Position numbers and translations under genes: made by a program. A DNA stretch of 64,000 nt, taken from Aradus depressus (lineage: Eukaryota > Arthropoda > Insecta > Hemiptera > Aradidae). Shown here one piece after another: positions 1 to 11,302 of the stretch. How positions within the stretch are numbered: position 1 is the stretch's first letter; every line of letters starts with the position of its first letter. The notes under the pieces are model-generated. The model was not told the DNA's origin, made no database searches, and saw only the letters and a list, made by a program, of their open reading frames with translations. The stretch is taken from positions 372,001-436,000 of the forward strand of contig OY759220.1 of the NCBI GenBank assembly GCA_963662175.1, in the 5' to 3' direction.

Positions 1-965
1 TGGACTTGGCCGCAGATCCCCAGAGTTACAAGCCGTATGTCCATATCGGCTTGAGAAGCGAATTGTAAATGGTGAGTTAGTTAGTTAATGAGAGTGATGA
101 TCGTCGTCCAATTAATGATTTGAGTAGTCCGAAGCGTCTTTTTATTTCTGTTCGTTTTAGTCTGATGTGATCTTTCCACGTTAGTCGTCTGTCTAAGTGC
201 AGCCCAAGGTAGCGGACAGTCTCTGAGGTTGGTAAAATGTGATTATCTATGTGGACTGATGGGCAGTTATTGTGGCGGAGTGTGAATGTAGCATGTACTG
301 ATTTGTGGTAGTTGAATTTGATCCGCCAACGTTGGGCCCAGGTCGAAAGTAAATCTAAGTGATTTTGAAGATTACTTGAGGCTTGATTTGAGTCAATGTG
401 TGATGTGAGAATGGCGGTGTCGTCTGCGTATGTAGCTAAGAGAGTTTCTGAATGTTGAGGGACGTCGGATGTATAGAGGGAGTAAAGAAGTGGACTCAGT
501 GCACTGCCCTGTGGCACGCCAGCTTTCACCGGGATGAAAAATGATAGGGTGTTTTCCTAGGAAACTTGCGAGAATCTGTCATGTAAAAACAATTTTAATA
601 TGAGGTGGTACGTGAATGGGAGTTGTATGCGGAGTTTATAGAGCAAGCCTGGGTGCCAGACTCGATCGAACGCCTGTTCGACGTCGAGAAAAACCCCAGC
701 GCAATATTTTTTTTTTTTCTAAACTGGTGGCAATCTAATCTACCACGCGGTGACACTGGTGGATGGTAGAATGTGATTCCCGAAAGCCAAATTGATGGTT
801 GGGGATTAAATTTTAAGAATTTACTATTGATAATAGATTATCTTTTTAGAAAGGTTTTGAAAGGACAGAAAGGAGGCTAATGGGGCGGTAAGAGGAGGGC
901 TCATGTGCAGGTTTACCAGGTTTGATTGAGGATCAATTTAACTGTGGAAAACTTCCAGAGAGGCA
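1..965 (-). pseudogene. Jockey-like non-LTR retrotransposon reverse transcriptase, decayed
   Basis: Read on the minus strand from about 965 to the left edge, this is the palm region of a Jockey-clade reverse transcriptase. In order I see KPGKPAHEPSSYRPISLLS, a QFGFR block, the motif-A stretch [27 protein letters not shown], the catalytic YADD (motif C), and LKPIWTYG. The enzyme copies element RNA at a nicked target site. It is dead: stop codons interrupt it at 557-559, 77-79 and 26-28, a T-run near 708-719 shifts the frame, and there is another shift and stops upstream of 850. The longest open piece is 77-529. It continues off the left edge. A related 3' piece lies at 47091-47470. The family is secure; the clade is inferred from motif spacing. 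Confidence 0.9.
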
Positions 966-1745
966 ATTAAATAAATTAAATCTTACATATGAGTCACGTC
1001 AAGAGAGCCACCTTAAAAAAGTCACCGGTGAATCACCGTCTATGTACCTCCCCAGCAAGGATTAATCTAATATGTTTTCTGTATCCCTTCAAAGTCAATA
1101 GACCTCAAGGGCTAAAAACTCAATATTTGACGTATAAAGTGGCTTCTGAATCCTCATAATATGTTGTCTCGACTCATTCATTACCCCCCTCTGATCCATC
1201 CACTCCTTCAGCTGATTCCGCTGAAAATCAACATGTGTCGTCCCTGTAGGACTTTGAATTTTGAGCTCTGGACACATATATCAAATTTCGTGTCGATACA
1301 AATTTATCGTGTTATCAGATGCTCAGTCACAGACAGCGTTTTGTTTTCCATTATTGGAATCAGGAGGTCGGAAAACATGAAATTCTGTTAAAAACTCCGC
1401 ATCGAATTTTTGCTCGATTACATAACTTCCCCTACACTACGTACAACTGGGGAAGTAAAAAATATATTTTCCGATTTGGCTCAAACTTGATGGGCGTTAG
1501 CTTTACTATGGCTGAGAACATGTCAGCAATGTTATGTGACACACCTCTCTGTCTCGAAATTATTGAAAAGTACTTCTGGAATCATCTAAGGTAAAGTATA
1601 CATGGGGAGGGGAGCCCGATCTCAGACCAATCACATTTAGCTCTCTCAACCTCTGCGGTGAGAGATTAGCGATCCCGTTGTCTGGGCTACTGCAGCGTGG
1701 AGGTGAGTGGTGCCACACGATGTGACGTACTGCCTGGACTTGTCC
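966..1745. other. No gene; interspersed repeat family (here called D1) and unassigned sequence
   Basis: From about 1005 to 1480 lies a recurring low-complexity family with landmarks such as gtacttcccc, a run of cccc, and catacattcattacatcggc-like text. Other copies occur near 5330-5720 (reverse), 8905-9160, 9955-10270 (reverse), 14850-15065 (reverse), 15290-15640, 38390-39340 and 49085-49165. No coding signal is visible. 1600-1745 is GC-richer and unrecognised. Confidence 0.6.
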
Positions 1746-2499
1746 GCTCCAACTATTTGTAACAAACTAATGTAATGTTTGAAAGGTACAACTCACCACA
1801 CGAAGGTCTGTCTGCTCTGCGATGGGAGGCTCCCACAGCCGATCTAGGTTCTCCTCCACTATCCCACTCCCATAGAGGGTACAGAATGCAGACTGCTTGC
1901 TAGAGCTCCAACTATTTGTAACAAACTAATGTAATGTTTAAAGATACAACTCATCATACGAAGGTCTGCTCTGCGATGGGAGGCACCCACAGCCGATCTA
2001 GGTTCTCCTCCACTATCCCACAGAGCGTACAGAATGCAGACTGCCTGCTAGAGCTCTAACTATTTGTAACAAACTAATGTAATGTTTGAAAGATACAACT
2101 CACCATACAGAGGTCTGCTCTGCGATGTGAGGCTCCCACAGCCGATCTAGGTTCTCCTACACTATCCCACAGAGCGTACAGAATGCAGACTGTCTGCTAG
2201 AGCTCCAAGTATTTGTAACAAACTATTGTAATGTTTGAAAGATACAACTCACCATACGAAGGTCTCCTCTGCGATGGGAGGCACCCACAGCCGATCTAGG
2301 TTCTCCTCCACTATCCCACAGAGAGTACAGAATGCAGACTGCCTGCTAGTGCTCCAACTATTTGTAACAAACTAATGTAATGTTTGAAAGGTACAACTGA
2401 CCATACAGAGGTCTGCTCTGCGATGTGAGGCTCCCACAGCCGATCTAGGTTCTCCTCCACTATCCCGCAGAGGGTACAGAATGCAGACTGCTTGCTATA
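1746..2499. repeat. 149-bp tandem repeat built from part of a CAP-D2 exon plus intron
   Basis: Five units begin with gctccaact-like text at 1746, 1905, 2053, 2202 and 2351 (spacing 159, 148, 149, 149, 149). On the minus strand each unit carries the 3' part of a CAP-D2 exon (SAFCTLCGIVEENLDRLW), a splice donor, and about 50 bp of intron. Donor-side exon ends fall at 2402, 2253, 2104 and 1797. In the unit between 1905 and 2052 the donor GT has become AT. The exon part stays open in the units I translated. Confidence 0.85.
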
Positions 2500-2565
2500 G
2501 CTCCAGTCCCAGCTACCATCCTCTCTGGAAGACTTACTTACTTTGTTCGTCCGTCCTTTCGTCTT
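2402..2565 (-). pseudogene. Cap-D2: CAP-D2 exon, left copy (W-D-W block)
   Basis: This minus-strand exon has acceptor AG at 2566-2567 and a weakened donor GTCAGT at 2401. It encodes KTKGRTNKVSKSSRED, then GSWDWSYSKQSAFCTLCG, then IVEENLDRLWEP. The pattern matches the CAP-D2 segment around human residues 165-205 (KKARTK, FDWEEERQ, LDIRHLW). CAP-D2 is a HEAT-repeat subunit of condensin I that binds DNA and helps compact mitotic chromosomes. Its length, 164 nt, ends in phase 2. Downstream, the expected next exons are absent; instead the 3' part is repeated four more times. This copy therefore looks like an orphan fragment of a duplicated gene. Confidence 0.82.
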
Positions 2566-3009
2566 CTACAAAATGAATAAGAACATAGTCTTTAGTGTAC
2601 TAACTCAAGAGAAACGTTTTTTAAAGAGATTTTGTGATATAAAACATGGGAACATTCACTAAGATGACCGACCTCACCAGATGAGTTACGTTTCCGCAAG
2701 GGAAAACGCCTTCAATTATTTTCGACCATCAACTCTTCAATTCGAGAGAAACTTCTCCCCTCCAGATTCCTTCTACAGATTTGAAATAAATCGAGAATCT
2801 ACAAAAGTGTTTTTTTAATTTCATTACCATTCTTAAAAAATAAAAATAGTCTCCGGAAAAATTTCCCTTTTGAGAGATTTTTTTTAGAATTACACCGTTA
2901 GATGTGACATTTGAATGACCGTAATTACATAAATTATTAAACTGAAATGAGATATATTATAAGTGTCTCTATATATATATAATCTCTCTATATATATATA
3001 AGTGTCTCC

Positions 3010-3159
3010 AATGAAGTTGTCCGAATATGCAGTCAGTTTGTCCTCATAGGTTTTGATGAACATTGACAAAGAGTAGATATTCATTTTGAGTGTATTCAAC
3101 GTGAGCTGCTTGGAGACAGAGTCCTCTCTAGAGAGAGTCATGGATGTGACGCCGCAAAT
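3010..3159 (-). pseudogene. Cap-D2: CAP-D2 exon, left copy (LNTLKMN block)
   Basis: Minus-strand open frame after a likely acceptor (ttattag) at 3160. It reads MTLSREDSVSKQ, then LTLNTLKMNIYSL, then KTYEDKLTAYSDNF. This aligns with TTLSGSDRNAHLNALKMNCYAL of vertebrate CAP-D2 (about residues 105-140). The 3' border is unclear: a run of ta repeats follows at 2960-3001 and I see no convincing donor, so microsatellite growth may have destroyed it. Identical text occurs at 54703-54852. Confidence 0.8.
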
Positions 3160-3686
3160 CTAATAACCCTAACAAACAACACTTATTATCTATACCAATA
3201 TTATGAAGTTGTACTCATATCTAAGGAGATTTATAGTCCAATATGTTAAATAATAGTAAAATGTGGTTGATAATCAACACTTTCTAGGCCTTAAGTTCTC
3301 CCAAATATATTTATTTTTTACACATTGGTCAGAGATTTCGCTCATTCAGACATCTTAAAAACTTATTTTTTCGTGTCTAAATATTTATGTCAATCATAAT
3401 ATCCAATATACCATTTATATTTTAGTCTTATGATAAAAAGTTTATCCTGGCTAAAACGTACCGACAAAGTGACCATTGCCAAAATTTATTTATCAATTAC
3501 ATTGAGTTTTACTTGAGTATGAGGCAATTTTTACAGAATAACTCTATTAATGGAAATCCGATGAAATGTAGTGAGAATAACCATCATTGGGTAGATAACT
3601 TCATCATGATTTAGGCTTATCGCAAAAACTAATTTAAGCCTAACAGAAAAACTGAATATTAGAAAGAAATATATGGATCAGCTCAC

Positions 3687-3725
3687 CTTTTATTTTTCCC
3701 CAGGCATCGTCTAATTCCAGTTTGA
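3687..3725 (-). pseudogene. Cap-D2: Possible 39-nt CAP-D2 exon, left copy
   Basis: A short minus-strand stretch between a cag acceptor (3726-3728) and a good donor GTGAGC (3681-3686) encodes KLELDDAWGKIK. Its position before the LNTLKMN exon and the AW..I pattern fit the CAP-D2 N-terminal region. However, its phase does not join cleanly to the presumed acceptor of the next exon, so this is tentative. Confidence 0.35.
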
Positions 3726-5751
3726 CTGCCCGTGTTCAACATTTAGAAGGTCTTCTTTTTACACTGGGATTACAACGTCAAAATTCATATTAACCTAAAT
3801 CAGACAGAATATTAAGTATGGAATTAATATCTAGCATAATTTGTCTACATGAAGTTTCTAAATAAACATTGAAATTAGATACTTCAAATGAAAACACTGT
3901 TTAGGGAATAACTGCCCATAACAAGAAGCTAGAATTTAATAGTAATCTCATACGCTTTATAAAATTATCAGATAAAGTATCAAAAAGGCAGTTTCTCATA
4001 ACCAGTCCTCTAATCAATTAACAAAAACGTAAGAACAACGTTTTTGGATCAAATAACATCGACGCAAATCAAAACCGTAGAATAAGAGCGCACTTTACTG
4101 GGAAGGTTTCTACTAGGTTTCAAACCAGTGTTGTCAAGAATGACGAAGATGCAACGAACCGTTTAATCGCAAAAAATATTATGGCAAGTACTTTCAAAGA
4201 GACAAATTAAAGTTACTACTTCTAATTAAATTACATGATTTTAGAGACATACTAAAAGTTGCAATTGCCTTTAAAGTGATGTCACTTTCACCTTCCCCCC
4301 CCTTCAATAGTCTTAATCAAGAGTTGTTGAGCTGTTTCTTTTTTTGAAAGAAAGAAGAGAGAGAAAATCTTTCAAAAGTTTTTAATAAATAATTATAACC
4401 AAATTAATAACAAAACATTGCAGTTTCTAATAAAGTGTTTCTTGTTATTAATGTTTTCTTGTAAGCACAGCTTCCGGCTAGCCGTAAAGGCGCATCATTG
4501 TGCACATCCCCCCAGTAATGGCTGGGAAATCTGAGGGCACCCCATGTCCATATTTATGCTAGTAAACAAATATAACCAAAAATGTTAAGCTAGCATATAG
4601 ATTCCAGACAAGAATCCGGGCCCACACTTCCAGACCCAGCCTCGGATTCACCCACGATTTCAGACCTGGAGAAAGGTTCTGGACAGGGTTTGGAACCCTC
4701 AAATGAGGTAGGAGCCAGGAGGAGTTTAGCCTCAATATCACAGATCGGAGAACCCTCAAAAGTGCAAAAACAGAAGCCAATAGTCCACCAGATAAAGAAA
4801 CTGAAGATTTAGAGGGAGAGCGAAAACTGACATGTGAGTCACAAATGCGGGGGTTCAAAGACCCTCAAAAGAGAAACAACTGAAGGTATGTTCCAGCAAA
4901 TAAAGATTTCGAGAGTTTAGCAGGAGAGCAGAAACTTAACGTTTAAGTTTCGATATAGCGTTTTTAGTCTTTAATTTTAGTCATTAATGCGGAAATAGAG
5001 GCTTCAACCAGATAAGATGATATACAAGCATAAGTGAAGGAGACGATTTGTTCTGGTTGCATTTAACCAAAACAGACAAAGAAGGAATGTAGAATACGGG
5101 ATCCTTCAAATTCAAACTTCAGCGTTATCGTTTCTCCTTGGATATTTGGAGTGTATTTTTTCATATATCTTCATTTCGTAACCAAATACAGTTTTAAAGT
5201 GAGTTGGAAATGATTTTTGTTTCAATTGAGAAACGTTTCATTTTGATTTTTTTTTAAATTTTGTATCATTTCTCATTCAATAGCAAGTTGTTTTTATATT
5301 TATTTAATTAAAGTTTCATACTAGGTACTTTCCCAGTTATACGAAGTCTAGAAGAAATTATGTAACCGATCAGGAATTCGAAGTTGAGTTTTCACATTTG
5401 AATCCAAAAAAGAAAAACAAAAACTCTAACAACTGCCAATGTAATGAATGTATCGACACAAAATTTAATAAGAGGATTCACAAACCTATATGTAAGTAAA
5501 CTATTGAATTTTAGTCACAATAGACGATTGGTTTTGGAGGGAGAGCGAAACCTTAATTGAATAATTCGTGTTCGGGAAGGACATTGCCGATAATTCACTG
5601 ACGACGTTTTTCATTTTTGGAATGAGGGGGTGAGGGCATGAAGTTTCTATGAAGAACATGGAACATGAGACCGATTACATAACTTCCTCTATACCTACTT
5701 GGTAAAGCTGGGAAAGTAAAAATGTCTGCTTGACCCATTTTAACGTCGTTA
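3726..5751. other. No recognisable gene; AT-rich, D1 repeat near the end
   Basis: I see no conserved protein. A plus-strand frame without ATG (4594-4812) reads as a polar serine/glutamate/proline-rich stretch of about 70 codons ending in a stop. It could be the end of a mobile-element protein but has no motif. 5330-5720 is a reverse copy of the D1 repeat. Confidence 0.5.
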
Positions 5752-6603
5752 AGCCTCGTTTACACGAGGCCAGTTGGGAGGAAAGTAACTTGGTCCAAGT
5801 TACTTCCTCCAAGTAGAGTCTGGCAGTGCAATGGCAAGTTGTGTTCCACACGTGTTTCAGTCAGTTGCAAGTTAAGTGCCAAGTTGGGTGTGTAAAATGG
5901 GAAAGGTGGAAAGGAAGAAGCGCTGTAAAAGGGCAATTAAAGATGTTTCGGGAGTGTTAAGTACTTATCTTGAGGAGGAAATCGAAAGTTATCTTGAACG
6001 GTGTAATAATCAGAAGGTATGGCAAAGAGGATGGATCGGTAGAAGAGCTACCCATGGAGGATCGGCAATGCTGTTGCAAGAACTTCGTTCGGAAGACCCA
6101 AGTGAATACAAGGCGTTACTGAGAATAACGCCAGATTTGTTTGATGAATTGCACTGTCTCATTAGAAATGAGATACAACGGCGTGATACTGTGATGAGAG
6201 AAACCATATGTTCAAAAGTGAAACTTGTCATCTGTTCATTCCACTTGAGATGCGACATCTTACACTTTTTTATTGAATGAAAGTAAACGTAAACTAAATT
6301 CAAATGACGATAAATAGATAAGAATCACACAAATACACAGAACTGATGACACTTGCCAAATGATGCTGGCAGACTGACCAAGTAGTTGTTTACACTGAGC
6401 AGGTACAGTTGCCCTTGTCAGGCAGGTTACTTGCTCGCAGTGGAGGGGGAAGGCAAGCTGCCCCAAAATAGAACCCCGGCCAATTAACTTGCCTTGCCTG
6501 ACAAGTTGCACGCCAAGTTGACTTGGCCACCAAACAATCTACAAGTGACTGTTCAGACGGAGCAAGTTACTTGTCTCCCTACTGGCCTCGTATAAACGAG
6601 GCT
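5752..6603 (+). mobile_element. PIF/Harbinger-like element, 852 bp, left copy
   Basis: Terminal inverted repeats AGCCTCGTTTACACGAGGCC and its near-perfect complement (about 23 bp, one mismatch) bound the element. A TTA target duplication sits at 5749-5751 and 6604-6606, as expected for PIF/Harbinger. Subterminal text such as caagttacttg recurs at both ends. It holds only the N-terminal part of a transposase, so it is non-autonomous. The identical right copy is at 58310-59161. Confidence 0.9.
5897..6280 (+). pseudogene. Harbinger transposase, N-terminal fragment
   Basis: The frame encodes about 127 residues from the Met at 5897; an upstream in-frame Met at 5876 is also possible. The segment WQRGWIGRRATHGGSAMLLQ, then ELRSEDPSEYKALLRITPD, then FDELHCLI and RDTVMRETI is typical of the region preceding the DDE_Tnp_4 catalytic domain. 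No DDE residues follow: the frame stops at 6280 and the rest is the 3' terminal region. This is an internally deleted transposase. It might still bind DNA or interact with a full enzyme, but it cannot cut DNA itself. The frame is open in both copies, with one change (Q to K) at about residue 62. Confidence 0.88.
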
Positions 6604-6606
6604 TTA

Positions 6607-7822
6607 GGCAACATTTAGGAATTGAAGAGTAGATGAATAGTTCAAGGCTCCCTATTCAAAAGGAATAGGGAAATCCTAAAAAAAAATTTAATTTCGCCGG
6701 AGCTTCCTAATTATTGGACAAGCACATGATAGGGAAACGGAGAACAAAAATAAAGGGGAACAAAATAATAATATTATAATACTGAGAACAATGTAAAAAA
6801 TATATATAGGTATATGTATATTCAATGACGCAAAAAAAGAATAGATCTTGTTAATCAAAACTAAACTAAAAATTAACTTGAGTTTAAAAATAAATTCTTA
6901 TCAAAACATGTAAAAAAAAATTGGGTAAATAATTATTTTATATTATCGGACATATCGGATCTATAATAAAAACAAACAGAATATCAATTCTTAAAACAAA
7001 AAGAAAGGTATCTATATATATAAATTTATATTGTTAAAAAATAATCACTGAAAGTAATATAATAAAAAATATAATCGACTGTGGACTTGGTACATCGAAA
7101 GTAGTTCCGTAAGAAACAATGTTTGAATACCCCATATGTAATTAAAACTGAAAATATTAACGTGAGCTCACGTTAAAAATGATAAATTTCCTTGTGTTGA
7201 CAACAACAGTGTGGTGAAAGTAGTGAAATTAAAATACAAACAAAAATGATGATCTTCGAAGGATGATGGAACCCGAAGAACGGTGAGATCAGAAGAACGA
7301 AGCTCGTTGGACGAACGAAGACCAAGCTGAACGGGGACACTGGCAGATAGCAAGTTCAAAAAAAGGAGTTCGAGAAAACCAAAAAAAAAGAAGGAGGGCC
7401 GTAATAAAATACGGCAATAAATAAAAACTTTAAATAGGTCCACTCACAGGCAACTACAATCAGTAACAAAAATTTTCGGACAATTTATAATTTTGTTTTT
7501 CTTTTGCAGTTACACATAGTTATATGGCAAAATATTTAATTCAAGCAAAGTTTTAAATTTCGAGATCATCAAACATTTCAAAACTCCGTAAAACAATTAA
7601 TTAAACATTTACAGCTAATAGGAACTTTTGCATTAATAATTGAAGACAAGAAATTCACGTAACAAAATTTTCTGGACACCTGTTGTTTGTTTTGTAAACA
7701 AATGCGACTCTGATCATGATCTTTAATCCCTTCTCAACCAACCGCTAATACCGAACAAATGAAGTGTGTTTATATACTTCTATTACTGCATTCAGTAGTT
7801 ATTTGTATTTCCTGCTGTCAAG
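6607..7822. other. No gene seen; AT-rich
   Basis: Very A/T-rich sequence with poly-A runs. A minus-strand frame at 7168-7443 is leucine/phenylalanine-rich with no conserved motif, and its plus strand is a purine-rich simple stretch, so I do not call it. Its right-hand partner has the same frame. Confidence 0.5.
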
Positions 7823-8262
7823 ATGGGTCGAACATCTTTTGAAGTTCAACAGATAATAATTTTTAATTATGAAAAAGGATTAAGTGTCCGCAAAATCGGT
7901 GGTATGGTAGGCTGGAGTAAAAGCACCGTAGCCGATGTAATTCGAAGGTATAAGCACTAGGATCGGATAGACTTGAAATCTTCCTCTGGCCGTCCAAGAG
8001 TATTAAACGACCGAGAAAGGTGTAGCGTTGTCCGGAAAATTAAAAACAAGCCCTCGAGGAGTGCACCTCAGATCGTCGCCGAGGTATACAGAGAAACGGG
8101 AAAGAAAGTTCACCCACAAAATGTTCGAAGAATTCTAAAAGAAGCAGGATATAATGGGAGAGTACCAAAAACCGTTTGTGAGTGAAAAAAATATAAAAAA
8201 AAGATTGAGCTTCGCAAAAGAGTTCCAGAATCATTCAGAAATTTTTTGGAGTAATGTCATTC
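7823..8262 (+). pseudogene. Tc1/mariner-family transposase, N-terminal half, broken (left copy)
   Basis: Starts at the ATG at 7823. The first helix-turn-helix reads MGRTSFEVQQIIIFNYEKG, then SVRKIGGMVGWSKSTVADVI. It is followed by the GRPR hook (SSGRPRVLNDRER) and a second helix-turn-helix (SAPQIVAEVYRETG, VHPQNVRRILKEAGYNGR). A TAG at 7958-7960 interrupts it, and a frameshift near 8176-8195 moves the reading to NIKKRLSFAKEFQNHSEIFW. It ends before the first catalytic aspartate (DES motif), so the DDE domain is missing. Such enzymes excise and reinsert DNA at TA sites. Terminal repeats are not clear. Confidence 0.88.
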
Positions 8263-9660
8263 ATCTGCGAGGTAAAATAAACTTAAGCACTCTGTCCTTC
8301 GGATGGGATGTTAAGCGATGGTCCCGAGCCTGTACGATGTCAGGTCAAAGCGTTTGAGCTCTCACATAAACACACGCATGCAATTGATCTCTGATGTTCA
8401 CACGATTACAAAATTTTTAGTACATATTATTATGTATACATATATTATATGTATAGGGAAGTAAACAAAAGTAAAGTAATAGTATATGTATACATATATT
8501 ACATGGAAGTAAACGGACATGATCTGGAAACATTTATTTGTCGAAATATCGGAGAAAAAACGTTTAAATTAGAAAAAATGGGTACTTAGTTTCTTTAGAG
8601 GGAAGGTGGATGGTCAGGGGGGAGTAGGGAGAAGGGACGGTTTCTGCCGAGGGTCAGCGCTGCTGTCGCTCTCTTCCAACGTCATATCACAAAAATCTAG
8701 TTTTCTGACATTACATGACCTGAGATTTCTTTTTATGTTGTGAAGAGTTACAAGATACAAGAATATTTTATTATTGCGGTTTGTTCTATTGCAAGCAAAG
8801 TTGAAATCACCATGACCTGATAATATTTGAGACGTCCAGTGATTATAACCTTATTAAAATGAACTTTAATTACGTTATACGGAAGCGGATAATCCGCTTG
8901 ATCTCTGAGGATCAAAAAAAAAAGTAGTCAATGTACTTCCCTACTCTGAAATAATCAATTGAGTTTTTTCTCTTCAACTGAAACCAATCCACCGATTAGG
9001 CTGAACTTGTCTGATGTCTAACTCAAGGACTTATGAATCCTCATATAACTTTCCGAGTGGATATATTAATTACATCGGCAGCTACGGGCCTTTGTGTTAA
9101 GCCCCTTCTCTAATCCCCCCTCATTCCTTTGGCCATTTGGCTGAAAATCTTACGGGGTTCTGGTTACCTTATAAAGTTCTCTCATATACATAGTATGTGA
9201 ACATGATAATTCCCGATAGAATATATAATTAATATATATGTTATGTGTAGAATTTAGCATATTATTATATTTTTTTATTACTTGGAGGTGAGACACATAT
9301 ACATCAGATTTAGTAACGTAATGTCCCACTCTCTACTTGTACTTGTATTAGATAGAATCAGTTCTATGTGAGATTTCTTGTAGAGAAGTCTGAGAGTGAG
9401 TTTCTTTTGGTGGTTCTATGGTAGAGTCTACTGATTGAATTAATTTCTAACCGATTATTTCCATATTAGATAAGTGAACATTATCTGTTGTTTGGATAAA
9501 ATAAATTGTTTTTAAAAACAGTGTCGGTGTAGAAAAGAACTTAACTTATGTACCTATATATTCTATCGGGAATTATCATGTTCACATACAAAATAACAGA
9601 CAGACAGACAGGAAGTTTTACTTATTTTTTAATAATAATATTTATTTCCGTTCTTCAAGT
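8263..9660. other. No gene; AT-rich with a D1 repeat and a short inverted repeat
   Basis: 8298-8360 resembles the end of a repeat also found at 52655-52750 (ttaagcgatggtcccgag). 8905-9160 is a D1 copy. An inverted pair about 38 bp long (9194-9232 and 9556-9594) encloses 9233-9555. A cagacagacagacagg run is at 9598-9613. Confidence 0.5.
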
Positions 9661-9925
9661 CTTACTTCGAGGTCATATCGCCTACTACCAGAGTGCTGGT
9701 GGATGGGCCCGGTTCTACTATGGGAATCCTAAATTTTTACTCACCTAGGGTAGAGAGAGATCTTTAAGAAGTACTTGACATCTTACAAGTTCAGGACATA
9801 GCTTGTCACATCCGAAGGACGGCGTGCTCAAAGTTTCTTCATCTCTCAGATATAAAAGCTAAGGGCTAGGTCGGATTTCAAACCCGGGATCTTGAGCTCA
9901 GGAAATAATAATAGTAATAAACACA
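9661..9925. repeat. SINE-like repeat fragment with a pol III B-box-like stretch
   Basis: Contains ccgaaggacggcgtgctcaa, then ggatttcaaacccgggatc, which resembles an RNA polymerase III B box (GGTTCGANNCC), then a tail of aataataatagtaataa. The same landmarks recur many times between 10.4 and 25 kb and at 52.5-52.75 kb. A tRNA-derived origin is my inference. Confidence 0.4.
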
Positions 9926-10630
9926 ATACAGTTTTAAATTATATTTTAAGTTGTGTTCAATTCTTCGCCAATCTATTGGCGTATAGGGGTATAGGGGAAG
10001 TTATGTATTGTCAGAAGTTCGATGTTGAGTTTTCACAAGAATATCATATTTTCCGACGCCCTGTTTCCAAAAATGAGAAAAAATGTTTTTCTAAACAGGA
10101 TGACTCTCTATAGAAAATATATGTCGACAGGAAATTTTATATAAGTTTCCAGAATCCCATAGGAGAGGCATCTGTTTGATTTTCAGCCAAGGAAAGTGGG
10201 GCTTAGCACAAAAATCCCAATAACTGCACCCGAACTAATGAATATATTGACACGAAATCAGTTGACAATGTGATTTGTTGATCAGTATGTGGGACTTGTG
10301 ACAACCTTGGCCCGATACAGTTGACCTACTGCACTATGACTGAGGGGAGTGACAGTATGTCTAGAAGGAACTCATTCGTGGGGCTTCAACTACAAAGGAC
10401 AGGAGGTTCGAGGCCAGTTACCTTGGCTAAGGGTCTTTAAAGTACCTAACAGCTAAATAGTTCGTCACTATTGCTTAATGTTTGGTCCGAAGGACGACGT
10501 GCTCAAGGTTATTTTCCACTTCCCAATTAAAACAATTAAGTCTAGATTTCCAACTCGCGATCCTGAGCTCATTAGACACCACATGAAAGATAAAATAAAT
10601 GTTTATTTGGTTTGAACTAATATTGTCAAT
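9926..10630. other. No gene; reverse D1 repeat and fragments of the ccgaaggacgacgtgctc family
   Basis: 9955-10270 is a reverse copy of D1. From 10300 there are pieces of the family described for 12.1-25 kb. Small frames here have no recognisable motif. Confidence 0.5.
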
Positions 10631-10788
10631 TGGACTTGAAAAATAAAATAAAACTTGTTTATTTAATATATTGTCTAATTTCACTAACTATATATAGTTA
10701 GTGAAATTAGACAATATATAACTAGATATAGTTAGTGAAATTAGACAATATATTAAATAAACAAGTTTTATTTTATTTTTCAAGTCCA
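10631..10788. repeat. Foldback (hairpin) element
   Basis: tggacttgaaaaataaaata at 10631 is repeated in reverse complement ending at 10788, with the arms meeting at gttagtgaaattagacaata. A short internal part is duplicated on one side. The sequence just beyond (ttcacaatatctctgcaata) matches in reverse the flank of the larger palindrome at 42411-42653, so both belong to one family. Confidence 0.85.
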
Positions 10789-11302
10789 TTTGAATTATTT
10801 CACAATATCTCTGCAATAATGTCAGATTTCATTAATATTGTCAAGACAGAAATATAGAATACAGGTGGGCTTTGTGCTACTGTTTTCACACTTTTTCTGG
10901 AAAACACATTAGGGGCTGTTCACAAACTACGTCACACGCCGGGTGGGGGGGGGTATAACTTACGTGATGATTGTGACGGTGGGGAGGGGGGGACTAAACA
11001 AAAAAATGACGTCACGTTTATTATTACACTTTAAAATAAGAGCGTAGAAAATTTTCTAAAAATTAATTTCATGGAATTTTTTTTAACGTTAGTATGTTAA
11101 TAAATTCAGGTTATTAAAGTAAAATAACATATTTAAATAAAATACATTTTATTTATAAAATATTGTACATATATTCAACATACGTTATATTTCGATGTGC
11201 GTCAACAAAACAGTAATTTTTTATACCGACAAAAGGTAACCTGACGGCGACAGTCTTTCGGTCAATTCAGAAAACGGAGAATTTTCTCGACTTTTCCTGA
11301 AT

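Larger units (their letters stand above)
2460..10117. repeat. Large direct segmental duplication, left copy
   Basis: This block is repeated base for base, with few substitutions, at about 54154-64000. Pairs are 2460-4080 with 54154-55773, 4084-6924 with 56628-59483, and 6925-10117 with 60810-64000. The right partner contains two extra segments. The left copy carries CAP-D2 exons, a Harbinger-like element and a Tc1 relic. The duplication may continue beyond the right edge, since the copies are still identical at 64000. Confidence 0.95.

Noticed and set aside
1746..2499. Regular repeats considered as a CRISPR array
   Set aside because: Whole units repeat without unique spacers, the unit is 149 bp, and the context is a eukaryotic exon.
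4559..4858. 99-codon minus-strand frame, repeated at 57105
   Set aside because: Low-complexity, no conserved motif; the plus strand there looks equally coding-like, and identity between copies only reflects the duplication.
7168..7443. 91-codon minus-strand frame, repeated at 61051
   Set aside because: Leu/Phe-rich reading of a purine-rich simple sequence, no domain; changes between copies include replacements.
8298..8360. Possible 5S rRNA or tRNA-derived gene (ttaagcgatggtcccgag)
   Set aside because: No complete secondary structure or A/B box pair at the right spacing; the text recurs as a dispersed repeat fragment.
10475..10684. 69-codon frame
   Set aside because: Crosses into the foldback hairpin and consists of repeat text.
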